64,000 nt of DNA. It comes from Annona cherimola. Lineage: Eukaryota; Streptophyta; Magnoliopsida; Magnoliales; Annonaceae. The stretch lies in assembly GCA_030490835.1 (NCBI GenBank), contig CM059975.1:60751174-60815173 (forward strand), in the 5' to 3' direction. Shown here piece after piece: positions 1 to 10,040 of this stretch. Within the stretch, counting starts at the first letter, position 1; every line of letters starts with the position of its first letter. The translations under genes were made by a program, and so were the position numbers. The notes under the pieces were generated by a model, which worked only from the letters and a program-made list of their open reading frames with translations, ran no database searches and was not told the DNA's origin.

Positions 1-516
1 GTCTTGATCTGCAAGTTCCGCACTGAAGTCGAAGCTGGAGTCGACTTGGTCTGCGACTTCACCCAAGTTATATACGGAGTCGACTTGGGATGCGACTTCA
101 GCAGCTCTCGTCCCCGATTTCAACTCTGGACAGAAACTTAAATTCGAAGCCGATGCCAGAGTCGACTTGGTCTGCGACTTCACCCAAGTAGCATGCGAAG
201 TCGACTTGGTCTGCGACTTCACCCAAGTAGCATGCGAAGTCGACTTGGGATGCGACTTTGGCAGCTCGTATCCCCGATTTCAACTCTGGACAGAAATGAC
301 GTTTTGAAGTCGCTGCTGGAGTCGACTTGGGGATCGACTTGACCTAAGTCGAGGCCTGAGTCGACTTGGAATTCGACTTGACCTGTCATGCTTCATTTTC
401 TTCATTTATATATCCTTTAATCATTTTCACAAACATGTTAGTAACCAAAACTTACTCAAATTGATTTGTTAATCATCAAAACATAGACTTGGCTTATTTT
501 CCACATGTTTTCAACA
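1..516 (-). repeat. SIRE-type LTR (3' LTR of S1), partial
   Basis: Direct repeat of 9704-10180: base 1 aligns with 9704 and both copies end in CAACA (516 and 10180). On the minus strand the LTR begins TGTTG and lies next to a polypurine tract, so this is the 3' LTR of a minus-strand copia element. Its 3' part lies outside the window. It is dense in AGTCGACTT and GCGACTT words. An extra 39-bp unit sits near 190-240 compared with the right LTR. The short ORF that crosses it is a by-product of these repeats. Confidence 0.9.
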
Positions 517-530
517 ATCTCCCCCTTTTT
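517..530 (-). other. Polypurine tract of SIRE element S1
   Basis: The minus strand reads AAAAAGGGGGAGAT immediately before the LTR start TGTTG. This is the expected position and composition of the plus-strand primer in a Ty1/copia element. The same arrangement recurs, less well preserved, before the SIRE LTR at 36803. Confidence 0.85.
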
Positions 531-864
531 GATGATTGAAAAAATTGATTTAAGTGTATACCTTTCAATGTCTTTAAAACATAGGTCGTACATATTCCAT
601 TTCCAACAAATCACAAGTTAAAATTATTCATTCAAGCAATTAAAATATAACATAAGCAGAACAAACTTTTCATATGCAAACTTATGTATAATCTGCCGAA
701 TCTGAGACTCAAATCCTAATCTATTCTCCCCTTTTTTTCAATTGATCAAAACGTAGAGATGGAGCGGGTTAATCCTTTGAGAAATGGCGGGGGCTGCTCC
801 CCCTCAGTCTGTGCTCCCCCTGAATGTAGGCTTTTCTAAGTTCATTTCTCCTATCTTATTGTTC
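531..864 (-). other. SIRE S1 3' non-coding internal segment with G-rich repeats
   Basis: Lies between the RNase H stop and the PPT and has no ORF. At about 785-830 the minus strand has three G-runs, including two GGGGGAGCA-like words, resembling extra polypurine tracts. SIRE-type elements often keep an env-like ORF after RNase H; none fits in these 330 bases, unlike S2 (50991-52283). Confidence 0.6.
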
Positions 865-1197
865 TTAATTTAACTCAATCATCCCCATATCATTTCTAAT
901 TTTATAAAATGGCTCTTTTGCTAGAGGTTTGGTGAATATATCTGCAATTTGGTCTTCTGTTTTCACATATTCCAAACATATATCATGATTTTCTATATGT
1001 TCTCTGATAAAATGATGTCTTAGGTCTATATGCTTGGTCCTAGAATGCAAGACTGGATTTTTAGTCAAACATATTGCACTAGTATTATCACATCTAATAG
1101 GTATATCTTTAAAATCCATACCATAATCCCTAAGTTGTTGTTTCATCCAAAGCAGTTGGGCACAATAGCTTCCGGCGGCTATATATTCGGCTTCCAC
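865..1197 (-). pseudogene. Copia RNase H domain (S1 pol C-terminus)
   Basis: The 110-residue reading frame carries the hallmarks of Ty1/copia RNase H: EAEYIAA near the start, CDNTSAICL in the middle, then TKHIDLRHHFIREH and DIFTKPL near the end. These correspond to the acidic catalytic positions and conserved tail that degrade the RNA strand of the RNA-DNA hybrid during reverse transcription. It should be the C-terminal part of one gag-pol polyprotein. The junction to RT at 1198-1260 is out of frame, so it cannot be made as a fusion. The natural stop is at 865. Its first Met (MEAEYIA) lies inside the domain and is not a real start. Domain identity is very likely; function is lost. Confidence 0.88.
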
Positions 1198-1260
1198 AGT
1201 GGATAGAGCAACACTAGTTTATTTTCTTGAAAACCATGAAACCAACATGTTCCCAAGAAA

Positions 1261-1896
1261 CTAACATGTTCCACTAGTGCTTTTTCTATCTACCTTGTAA
1301 CTGGCAAAATCCGCATGCAAGTAGCCGATTAGCTCAAAATTAGAACCCTTTGGATACCAAAGTCCTATGTTGGTAGTATCTACTAAATATCTGAAAATTC
1401 TTTTTACAGCTACCAAGTATGATTCTTTTGGACATGATTGAAATCTAGAGCACATACAAACACTAAACAGTATATCGGGTCTAGAAGCAGTTAAATATAA
1501 TAAAGAACCTATCATGCTTCTATGAAACTTTAAATCAACTGGTTTACCTTTCTCATATTTGTCTATTTTAATAGTTGAGCTCATAGGCGTGTTTGCCCCT
1601 TTGCTGTTTTCCATGCCGAACTTCTTTAACATTTCCTTGACATACTTGGACTGGTTTATGAAGATCCCTTCACTCAGTTGCTTAATTTGTAGTCCAAGGA
1701 AGAAATTTAGCTTTCCCATCATACTCATCTCAAATTCCTTCTGCATAAGCTTAGAAAATTCTTGACAAAGGATCTCATTAGTAGCACCAAAAATAATATC
1801 ATCTACATAAATTTGAATAATCAAGATATCTTTTTCCTTATACTTGATAAACAAAGTGGTGTCTACCTTTCCTTTTTGGGAGTTATGATCAATCAA
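1261..1896 (-). pseudogene. Copia reverse transcriptase, C-terminal half (S1)
   Basis: The 211-residue frame contains the catalytic YVDD box (codons at 1798-1809) followed by IIFGATNE, then EFEMSMMGKLNFFLGLQIKQ. That segment is characteristic of the SIRE branch of Ty1/copia. Further on come KKFGM, TPMSS, GSLLYLTASRPDILFSV and DFASYKVDRKSTSGTC, the connection toward RNase H. The enzyme would copy the element RNA into cDNA in virus-like particles. The frame is open here but is cut off from its N-terminal half and from RNase H by frameshifts, so it is a fossil. Lineage call: SIRE with good confidence on the MSMMGxLxFFLGLQIKQ signature. Confidence 0.9.
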
Positions 1897-2426
1897 AAAT
1901 TTGCTTAATCTTTCATACCAAGCCCTTGGAGCTTACTTTAAATCATATAGTGTTTTGGTTAATTTGTATACAAATTTAGATTGATCTTTCTCCTCAAATC
2001 CAGGTGGTTGTTCAACATACACCTCTTCATTTATATACCCATTCAAAAATGCACTTTTAACATCCATTTGAAACAACTTAAAGTTCTGTGAGATGCAAAG
2101 GCTAGTAAAATGCGAATGACTTCTAATCTAGCAACCGGAGCATAGGATTCCTCAAAGTCTATTCCTTCTTCTTATGAGTATCCTTTTGCCACAAGTCTAG
2201 CTTTGTTTCTCACCACAAGTCCACTTTCATCTAATTTGTTCCTAAAGACCCATTTTGTGCCAATGACAGTACAGTTCTTTAGTCTTGAAACAAGATGCCA
2301 AACTTGGTTTCTTTCAAATTGATTTAATTCCTCTTGCATTGCTATGATCCAGTTTTCATCATCAAGAGCTTGGTCAATAGTGGTTGGTTCAATTTTTGAT
2401 ACAAAAGTGTATTGTCCACAAATATT
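1897..2426 (-). pseudogene. Copia reverse transcriptase, N-terminal half, broken (S1)
   Basis: No long frame is left, but stretches read clearly in minus-strand frames. WVFRNKLDESGLVVRNKARL is followed by VAKGYS, a TAA stop, and EEGIDFEESYAPVARLEVIR. After a frame change come QMDVKSAFLNG and EEVYVEQPPGFE. This is the conserved N-terminal part of copia RT. The TAA in GYS*EEGIDF sits where relatives have CAA, so it fits a C-to-T change. At least one frameshift lies in the ILLAFAS/NFKLFQMD region. Confidence 0.82.
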
Positions 2427-2993
2427 TTATTTTGACCTTCTAGTCTTTACACATTCATAAATATTGCCGATAATTTGCTCAATTGGATGGGCATTTTTGA
2501 ATTTCAGATTAGTTAGAGGTTTATAGGAATTATTACCTTCACTTACCCTTTCCTCTGTGGATTCTTCTTGCTTTTCCACATGCAATTTTTCATGGTTACT
2601 TGCGACATCATCTGCATCACTTAAATCATCTTTTCTTTTGGAGCATGGATTAAATTCATCAAAAACAACATGTATTGACTCTTCTACAACTTGGTTCCTT
2701 TTATTGAAGACTCTATATGCTTTGCTATTTGATGAGTAACCAAGAAATATTGTCTCATCACTCTTAGCATCCAGTTTTCCCGAGTTGGTTTTTCCATTGT
2801 TCAAAACATAACATGTGCAACCAAAAGCATGAAAATATGAAATATTTAGTTTTCTGCCTTTCCATAGCTCATATGGGGTCTTTTTCAAGATTGCTCTAAT
2901 GGTAACTCGGTTTAACACATGACAAGCTGTACTTACAGCTTCACCCCAAAATTTCTTCGATAATTTACTCTCATTTAGCATTGTTCTAGCCAT
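2427..2993 (-). pseudogene. Copia integrase C-terminal region (S1)
   Basis: The 188-residue frame includes MLNESKLSKKFWGEAVSTAC, TPYELWKGRKLNISYFHAFGC, and ETIFLGYSSNSKAYRVFNKR with VVEESIHVVFDE. These are the usual markers of the copia integrase C-terminal half, leading into the linker before RT. It would help insert cDNA into host chromosomes. The reading frame changes at about 2990, where it overlaps the preceding integrase core frame by a few bases, and ends before RT. It is therefore not expressed as a working polyprotein. Confidence 0.88.
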
Positions 2994-3243
2994 CTCTTGT
3001 TATGGTTCTATTTTTCCTTTTAACCACTCCATTTGGTTGTGGAGTTCTTGGTACAAAAAATGTGTGGTGAATTCCTTTTTCATTACATAATTCTATGAAT
3101 TGTTTATTTTCAAACTCACCACCATGATTACTTCTAATGGTCATAATATTGATTTGTTTTTCATTTTGCACCAACTTTACAAAAGTTGCAAATATAGAGA
3201 AAGCTTCATCTTTGCTAGCTAAGAGAATTACCCATGTGAATCT
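2986..3243 (-). pseudogene. Copia integrase catalytic core remnant (S1)
   Basis: Contains IRSNHGGEFENKQFIELCNE then GIHHTFFVPRTPQPNGVVKRKNRTI. This is the second Asp region (usually SDHGGEF) and the Glu region (usually PQQNGVVERKNR) of the D,D-35-E core. Two key residues look altered: the core Asp reads N (SNHGG) and the Glu reads K (VVKRKN). That would inactivate the enzyme even if the frame were intact. The segment 3175-3243, joining the upstream frame, is interrupted. Confidence 0.85.
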
Positions 3244-3910
3244 TTAAAAATCATCAACTATTACAAACATATACTTCTTTTCACCAATGGTTAAAATGTC
3301 GGACGGCCCATATAGATCCATGGGTAGCAATTCAAGCGGCCTAGTGGTGGAAATCTCCTTTTTGTTAGAGAAAGATATTTTAGGTTGTTTTGATAGTTGA
3401 CATGCCTTACAAATTTTATCTTTGTCATATTTTAATTTTGGTAATCCTTCAACCAAACTCTTTTTCCATAAGGTCTTGATGTTTAACATGTTTACATGCC
3501 CAAGCCTCTTATGCCAAACCCATGGATCATTGTCAATGGCCATTAGAAATTGACCATCTAGTTCATCAAGCGAAACCAAATATACATTTTCATATCTTTT
3601 TCCACTAAACATGATATGTTCTCCATCAAATACATTGCATATAGATGATTCAAACACAACCTTGTATCCTTTGTCACATAATTGGCTAATACTCATTAGA
3701 TTGTGCTTAAGTTCTTCAACAAATAACACATCCTCCATACATGCATTTGAAATACTATAAATTTTTCCTTTACCTTTGATCTTACCTTTCTCATTATTTC
3801 CAAAGGCAACAGTTCCATCGTTGCAAGGCTTGAGTTTATAAAATAAACTTCTTTCTCCAGTCATATGCCTTCAGCAACCACTATCCATGAACCAAACATT
3901 GTTTGCCTTT
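3244..3910 (-). pseudogene. Copia protease end and GAG-pre-integrase / integrase N-terminus (S1)
   Basis: Upstream of the long frame (3244-3864) the minus strand reads NVWFMDSGC, stop, RHMTG; the D-S-G aspartic protease active site is at 3878-3886. The stop falls just after the active-site Cys, where relatives read CSRHMTG. The open part then carries the GAG-pre-integrase module WHKRLGHVNMLNIKTLWKKS and the CKACQLSKQPKISF zinc-binding segment. It ends at DLYGPSDIL and YMFVIVDDF, the start of the integrase core with its first Asp region. Order and spacing match Ty1/copia pol. Confidence 0.88.
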
Positions 3911-4003
3911 GTCTTGAAATATACCTGAAAAATGAGCAAATAAAGTTTATCTCCTTGGCACCCATTTTATTGGTCCATTTGGGTTAGTAAACTGATTTAA
4001 TCT

Positions 4004-4267
4004 CTATTGTTCTATTTTTGAAAGCCCAAATCTTGTGTTTCTTGGAACCCAAACTAATTTTGCACCATGGTCATACAGTTTCTTGAAGTTGCATCTATAA
4101 ATTTTATGACCTATCTTATTGCAAAAGTTGCAGGCCATTGGTAATCTAGGTGTAGCCCTCCAAGTATGTATTGGTTCAAATATTGGCCTTCTAGTCCAAA
4201 CAACTTGTTTCCCTTTTGGTTTGTAAATAGGAGCAGTTTTAGCTTGATTTTTCCAAAGTTTTGACAC
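4004..4267 (-). pseudogene. Second zinc knuckle, gag-protease linker (S1)
   Basis: The 87-residue frame contains CNFCNKIGHKIYRC, a C-x2-C-x4-H-x4-C zinc knuckle, preceded by basic segments and followed by LVWVPRNTR. SIRE-type elements commonly have a second knuckle between gag and protease, probably for RNA binding. It sits between gag and the protease active site, as expected. Flanking frames are broken on both sides. Confidence 0.78.
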
Positions 4268-4384
4268 ATTTGATTTGTTACTTTATCCTTGCTCAAATGT
4301 GGAGTACCCAAGACCTCTTCTATTATTTTGAGAGGTCATGTTTAGAAACATTTTCACACTTTCTCTTCGATTAGAGAACTTAGT

Positions 4385-5040
4385 TCATGATTCATTTAAG
4401 GATTCATTCTCCTTTTTCAATTTTTCCACTTCTTTCAATAGCAGTTCATTTTCTTCTTTCAATGTTGTTGTTCTTTCTGCTAGTTTTCCATTTACAATAA
4501 TAATGGAATTGCATTGTTGTCTCTTTAATGATAATTTGTTTCCTAGTTTTTTGATTTCCTCATATAATGAATCATATACATGTTGTAATTCCCCTAATTC
4601 AGCACATTTGAGACATTCTTGAATAGAAGAGTGAGTAGATTGAGAATAAAAAAATTTGAAAGTTACCTCTTCATTACTTGTGCATTTTGTTGAGGTGGTT
4701 TGTTCTTCCAAAACTTCCGTTGTGTTCAAAGTTTCTTCTTGCTCAATCCGCGCCATGCAGCAATTCTCGCGCAATTTGCCGCTTCAAAATCATCAGTTGA
4801 GGAGCTACTTGTTGATGAAGTTTTCTCATTCACGTACATTCCTCTTCCCTTGGGCCTTTGAAAATTTCGGCTTTCATATCTTTCCTTTCTTTCTTGATGA
4901 TCCTTTGATTTTTCTTCCGGTGTAGGACATTGGGCTTGCATATGTCCCATACTGCCGCATCTATAACACTTTGTAGCCTTTTTCTTCTTCTCTTTTCGAG
5001 GTCTCTCTTTGAAATCTTTGAAGTTCTTTTCTTTTCTCAC
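4385..5040 (-). pseudogene. Gag C-terminal part: zinc knuckle and coiled coil (S1)
   Basis: Two overlapping minus frames cover one original reading frame. The first (4726-5040) has a basic stretch and CYRCGSMGHMQAQC, a canonical CCHC zinc knuckle for genomic RNA packaging. The second (4385-4774) reads into a Glu/Lys/Leu-rich segment with LKEENELLLKEVEKLKKENE, a likely coiled coil used for Gag assembly. The overlap at 4726-4774 marks a frameshift between them. Confidence 0.82.
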
Positions 5041-5046
5041 AAACTT

Positions 5047-5680
5047 TCAAAATCTGCGAGTAAGTAGAGCAATGTCTTCATCGTCATTGTGAGATGAAGA
5101 GGTGGACTCATCCGAGTTATGGGTGACTTTTAGTGCAATTGCTCTCTTCCCTTTGTGGTGATCTTCATTTCTTTCCTTGATTAGCTCATGTGACATTAAT
5201 GAGCTAATAAGGTCTTCAAGCTTCAATGTGTTTAGGTCCTTAGCTTCTTCTATTGCAGTAATCTTTGGAGTCCAAGATTCCGGTAGAGTTCTTAGGATTT
5301 TCATGACCTGTTCAGATTCGGAAATAGATTTTCCAAGACATTTCAAAGCATTAGTAATTTTAGAGAATCTAGCAAACATTTCAGAAATATTTTCTGTTTC
5401 TAGAATTTTAAAGCTTTCCAATTCTCCAATTAAAATATTTCTCTTTGTCCCTTGGACTTGAGAAGTTCTTTCATAGATAGATGTTAATGTATCCCATATC
5501 TCTTTTGCAGTTAAACAAGAGGATACTCTATCATATTCAGAAGTGGTAAGAGCACAAAACAGTGAGTTCATAGCTTTAGCATTACTCTTAACAGTTTTTA
5601 CTTCCTCATCGGTCCATTTGGAAGCTCTTTCATCAGTAGGCAAGGTTACACCCTCTTAGATTGCAATCCAAGAGTCCATA
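5047..5680 (-). pseudogene. Gag N-terminal and capsid region (S1)
   Basis: The frame 5047-5643 reads ERASKWTDEEVKTVKSNAKA, then LTAKEIWDTLTSIYERTSQV, then ILRTLPESWTPKITAIEEAK and LEDLISSLMSHEL. This is the UBN2-type copia gag, the structural protein of the virus-like particle. S2 carries the homologous text at 56645-57491. Upstream to about 5680 the frame continues as a DSWIAI-like segment with a stop, so the apparent Met start at MPTDER is not the original one. A stop also separates it from the zinc-knuckle part near 5046. Confidence 0.86.
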
Positions 5681-5840
5681 TCTGTAGTCATGATGAGTTG
5701 TTTCATACGTAGCTTTCCATAGCTGAAATTGTTCCCATCAAACAATGGTGGCCTAGTAAAAGATTAGCCTTCGGCAAATGCGGGAACGGAAGTGGATTGG
5801 GATGCCATATCAAAAGATCTCTTTGGTAAAACTCAAAGAC

Positions 5841-5856
5841 CTGCTCTGATACGACT
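5841..5856 (-). other. Primer-binding site of SIRE S1 (initiator Met tRNA type)
   Basis: On the minus strand the LTR end CCAACA is followed after two bases by TCGTATCAGAGCAGG. This matches the plant initiator-Met primer site TGGTATCAGAGC except for one base. It marks where first-strand cDNA synthesis would start and fixes the inner edge of the 5' LTR at 5857. Confidence 0.85.
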
Positions 5857-8079
5857 TGTTGGTCCCAAGTTAATGGCAATTACCCAAGAGGGGAGGGGTG
5901 AATTGGGTATTTAAAATTCTTCAACTTAAACAGAAAATTTACCCCGGATTAATCTAGTCCCCTTTATGAAGAAACAAATGGAAAGCAATATAGTGCTTAG
6001 AGCGAACATAAAAATCAACAAACAAGATTTTATAGTGGTTCGGGTAACCTTCCCTACTCCACTCTTCCAAGCTCACACCTCTTGTGACTTGGGTTCCACT
6101 ATACATTTCACAAATACAACTAGAGCCACTGCTCTCTTCTAGATTCCAGCTCTAAGGGGCATCAACAATTCACAGCACAAGTAGGTGACAAGTTGATAAG
6201 TCTAAAAATTTTCATTTAATTTTATATTAAATTCACACCGTTAAGTATTAGAACGTTAATTAAATGCATGTTTTAAGTGGAATTTCATGAAAATCATATT
6301 TTTGATAAAATTCTTAATTTTGCTATAAAATGGGTCATTTTGCAATATTTTGAAAATATAAAAATTATAAAAAGAATTAAATAGGCTCACATTGAAATAT
6401 GGGTAAAAATTATAAAACCACCTAATTAGAAAAAATCATACATACAGTTATAAATATAATTTAAAATATGGTTATAAAACAAATTGTCAAAACATTTTAA
6501 GATAAAAAATAAAAATAATAAATAAATTCAAAAAGGGCTAAAAAGAAAAGTAAATTAAAAATCTCTGCAAGCTTATTAAAATCATTTTTGACAAAAATTA
6601 AATATTTAAATCCGTTTTTGCTTGCTGCATGAGTACGCGCGACCGTACACCGCCGGAGCACCTGTTATGGTGCTCCATCTTCCCCAAATCCGGAAGCCAT
6701 GGCAGCGACGAATGCTTCCAGCAATTGCTTCAGCAAACCGCCGAAAATCGACCAGCAGCCATGGAAAATCCAAAGCAACACGAAAATCTCTTCGGCCAGT
6801 CTCTTTTGCGGTTTTGCCCCAAATCAATTGCTCCCGCCGTCTTCTTCTCTTTCGGCCAGCAGCAGCCCTTCGGCGATCCGGTCATCCCACAGAAAATCCC
6901 AACCAGTCGTCCGACCAGAGAGAGTCCGGCAAAGCCACTATCCGATTGATTGACATGAATCCAGCAATTTCAAAACGGATTGCTACCTCCCTTTTTCAAC
7001 TACATCTACAAAAATCGGCAACTGCAAATGGAGGCAGCCACGATCCAGCAGCCCATCAATCGTCCCAATTTCTGCGGCAGTAACCCACCATCTTCTTTCC
7101 ACTGGAATCCACCTGAAGCAGCAGCTGCACCCGCCTCGATTCATCGAGCAATAGCAAACCAGCAGACCGCCATCAAATCACGCAGCAGCTGTCTTCTCCA
7201 GCCAACGAACCAGCGACGACGACGACGACGAACTCTTGTGGCGGCCTTTGCGAGGTGGTTGATGGCGTTGCAGAGAAGGCGAAGGCGATGAAAAGGCAGA
7301 GATGGAGATTGAGACCGAAGAGGATGTGCGTATCTGCGTACCTCCCAAAAGAAAAATGCTCTATTGTTGATGAGGAGCAGATCTGAGCCGTTTAGAATGG
7401 CTTCTCTGGCGAACCGGTTCTGGGATTCGCCTGCTCAGAAGGAAAGTCAAAACGTGGACAGAAACACAGGCGAGGACGATGAAGAAAAAGATGAGGAAGA
7501 TCCAGTGATGACAGGTGCCATTTCGAGCCGTGCCAAGCTGCTGTTGCTGTCAATCCGATTAAAATCGGTACTCAAAAGAAAATCACGATGAGCTCCGGCT
7601 AAAAATCCATGAGCTATCCCACCTCTAGGAAAACCATCATTCGACATGTCAAATCCGGCCAGCAATTTTCGTCCAAACCCATCTGATCGCCTAGCTGCCT
7701 CTTCATCCGAACGACATCCATTTTTGCAACTTGCAATTGGATCGACGACCAGCTCAAAGCAGACGACGACCATTTGGGCACCGAAGATTCGGCATCCGTC
7801 CAAATTCCAGCCATGGTTGCCGTTTTCTTTATCTCCATCAAGCAAGAGCTGCCCGTGCCCTTTTTAATTTCAGCGATTGAAGCTGCCCAAGCTCGAACTA
7901 AACAGCAACAGGCAGCTGTGAATTTTTAGCCAGTAGATTTTGCCACTGCATTTTTCTCCTCTTCGTCAAAATTGAAGGCAAAGCTACGGCAAAATGGCAA
8001 GAAGGCAGCTGCAGCCAAGGCAAGCGTGAAAGCAATCCCACATCGAAAGCACCATGGAGTGGAGGGCCCCTCACACGTC

Positions 8080-8088
8080 TATAAAATA
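8080..8088 (+). promoter_or_regulatory. TATA box in solo LTR
   Basis: TATAAAATA preceded by a GC-rich segment and followed by a C-rich stretch. It lies 1.9 kb into the LTR, where a U3/R boundary would be expected. Strand follows the LTR orientation. Confidence 0.55.
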
Positions 8089-8137
8089 AGGCCTCCACTA
8101 TTCCCAAAAAACACACCCCATACCCCACACACCCCTT

Positions 8138-8203
8138 GGGTGGGACCCATTTTGTGGGACCCCGTAGCAAGTGGGTGGGACCCATTTTGTGGGACCCGTA
8201 GTG
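8138..8203 (+). repeat. Two-copy 35-bp GC-rich tandem repeat
   Basis: A unit starting GGGTGGGACCCATTTTGTGG begins at 8138 and again at 8173, just downstream of the TATA box. A small tandem duplication inside the solo LTR. Confidence 0.8.
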
Positions 8204-8487
8204 AGAAGGTGGGGCCAAGCAATAAAAGTTTCCATTACGTGGAGATTCGCTGTTTACGGGTGATGTAAATTTTATTATGCTTTGTAGTGTCTCGTAGTTA
8301 TTGTTTTTTTAATTTGTAGTTTTAATTTTTAGATTAGATTTACTGCTTTATTTTATGCTTTGTAATTTTTAGATTAAATTTAATGTAATTCTCTTTCCTG
8401 CTTTAATAGTTAAATTTCATAGCTTTTATTGCTTTCTTAGAATAGTTTTAATTAAGTTGCTAGTTAATTATAATTTCTTTTAGCTTC

Positions 8488-8690
8488 TTGTCTCCTTTTC
8501 TTTTATCTCCAATTTCTTCTATTTTCTCTTTTTCTCTCTCTTCTTTTCTCTCTTCTTTCTCTTTCTCTCTTCTCTTTCTCTATCTTCTCTTTCTCTCTCT
8601 AATTTCTTCTTTTCTCTCTCTCTCTCCTCTTTCTCTCTTCTCTCTTTCTCTCTCTTTTTATATCTTCTTTTCTTTCTCTTAAAAACAATT
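8488..8690 (+). repeat. Pyrimidine-rich (CT) low-complexity tract
   Basis: About 200 bases made almost only of C and T, with many CTCTTTCT words, in the downstream half of the solo LTR. The 64-residue frame over it (Ser/Phe/Leu only) is a low-complexity artefact. Confidence 0.9.
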
Positions 8691-9140
8691 CAAAACTACA
8701 TCGCCTCTCTGTGGATTCGACCCGACTCACCATTATTCTACACTATCACTCATATAGTGGTAGCTTTAATGTGTTTCGGTTAATTTAAATTAAACTGGTG
8801 ATCACAGTGCTCTTAACGACAAGCACTTGGTTTGCATCACAAGTTCCACTCCAATCACATACTACTTTGCTTACACTTGATCTTAGTTACCCAAACTAAA
8901 TTAAGTTCAATATAACAAGAAAGAGTAAAAGAAAGTTTCTACACGTTACTGATGTGTAGAGGCAGATTTAGCACAGAGAAGAACTTGTACAGCAGTATTA
9001 ATGATTCAGCAAGCAGCTCTTGGCAGTTTGAAAACAGAGTTCTTCTTCTATATGATGGCTTGATCACTTAATGCTCTTAGAGATGGGAGTTGTGCTCAAT
9101 CAATGAATTATCAGTTATCCTCTATGTTCATATTGAATGC

Positions 9141-9150
9141 CTTATATAAA
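9141..9150 (-). promoter_or_regulatory. TATA-like box in S1 5' LTR
   Basis: The minus strand reads TTTATATAAG, about 1.03 kb from the LTR 5' end at 10180. It is followed by the U5-like half of the LTR, so it is the likely promoter of the SIRE element. Inferred from sequence and position only. Confidence 0.55.
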
Positions 9151-9229
9151 TATTGAGGGAATCCGAACGTTTGGAAGTAGGTGGCGCGCATTTAATGCGC
9201 CAACGTTCGAAAATTTCTGACCGTTGCGA

Positions 9230-10040
9230 CCGAAGTCGCAGGTGGAGTCGACTTCGGGTGCGACTTCGCCCAAGTCGCAGATGGAGTCGACTTCGGCTGT
9301 TCGCAACATCTTCAAGTTCCAGTCTAGGTCGACTTAGTCCTCGACTTGACCCAAGTCGCAGGTAAAGTCGACTTCGGGTGCGACTTCACTTCCTCAGCTT
9401 GCTTGATGAACTTGAAATCCTTGGAGATAACTTTGATCTCTTGATTCTCTTCGAATTAATGTTCTTCCCTTGATTATATCTCTTGGAATTTAGTACAATC
9501 ATCCTAGCTTGGTGTCCTTTAGCTCCGTGACTTGCAAACTTTGAATCCTTAAATCTTGGAGTATATGAAATATGCGATCTTGATTTTCCATGATGAATAC
9601 ATGCAAATTTGTTTGCTTTGGACTTGATTTGATCTTCATTTGGTCTAAGTTGAATGAATGGGTCTACTTGGTTTTCAATTTTACTCAAGTCGAGTATAGA
9701 GTCGTCTTGATCTGCAAGTTCCGCACTGAAGTCGAAGCTGGAGTCGACTTGGTCTGCGACTTCACCCAAGTTATATACGGAGTCGACTTGGGATGCGACT
9801 TCAGCAGCTCTCGTCCCCGATTTCAACTCTGGACAGAAACTTAAATTCGAAGCCGATGCCAGAGTCGACTTGGTCTGCGACTTCACCCAAGTCGCGTGCA
9901 GAGTCGACTTAGGATGCGACTTCGGCAGCTCTCGTCCCCGATTTCAACTCTAGACAAAAATGACGTTTTGAAGTTGTTGTTGGAGTCGACTTGGGGATCG
10001 ACTTGACCTAAGTCGATGCCTGAGTCGACTTGGAATTCGA
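9230..10040 (-). repeat. Palindrome-rich U3 array (AAGTCGACTT / TGCGACTT...AAGTCGCA)
   Basis: Repeated modules combine the 10-bp palindrome AAGTCGACTT (containing GTCGAC) with short inverted repeats. A perfect 8-bp stem with a 5-nt loop, TGCGACTT-CGCCC-AAGTCGCA, is at 9259-9279. A 7-bp stem with loop CACCC is at 9877-9895. The array lies upstream of the TATA-like box. The same modules occur in every SIRE LTR of the window, in either orientation. Confidence 0.8.

Larger units (their letters stand above)
6194..8839 (+). mobile_element. Solo LTR, Ty3/gypsy Tat/Athila-like, 2.65 kb
   Basis: Begins TGATAAGTC and ends TTTGCATCA, flanked by a perfect 5-bp TSD CAAGT at 6189-6193 and 8840-8844. It splits the S1 5' LTR, whose sequence continues without loss on both sides. 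No PPT, primer site or internal coding region is present, so this is a solo LTR left by recombination. The start TGATAA-TC-TAAAAAT resembles that of the X LTRs. The tail reads GTGGATTCGACCC with ACTCACC, typical of Tat/Athila-type LTR ends. The middle (about 6605-8270) is strongly GC-rich compared with the AT-rich surroundings; ORFs in it have no recognisable domain. Confidence 0.85.

Noticed and set aside
5841..5856. tRNA gene fragment
   Set aside because: Only the short segment complementary to the 3' end of initiator Met tRNA is present, next to the LTR: a primer-binding site.
6622..7083. 153-residue plus ORF and several overlapping ORFs in the GC-rich solo LTR
   Set aside because: All frames are open by composition (few stops in GC-rich DNA); none has a recognisable domain or start context.
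9386..9886. 166-residue minus-strand ORF in the S1 5' LTR
   Set aside because: It translates AAGTCGACTT-type repeats (VADQVD, EVASQVD units) lying in the LTR; composition is repeat-driven and there is no domain.
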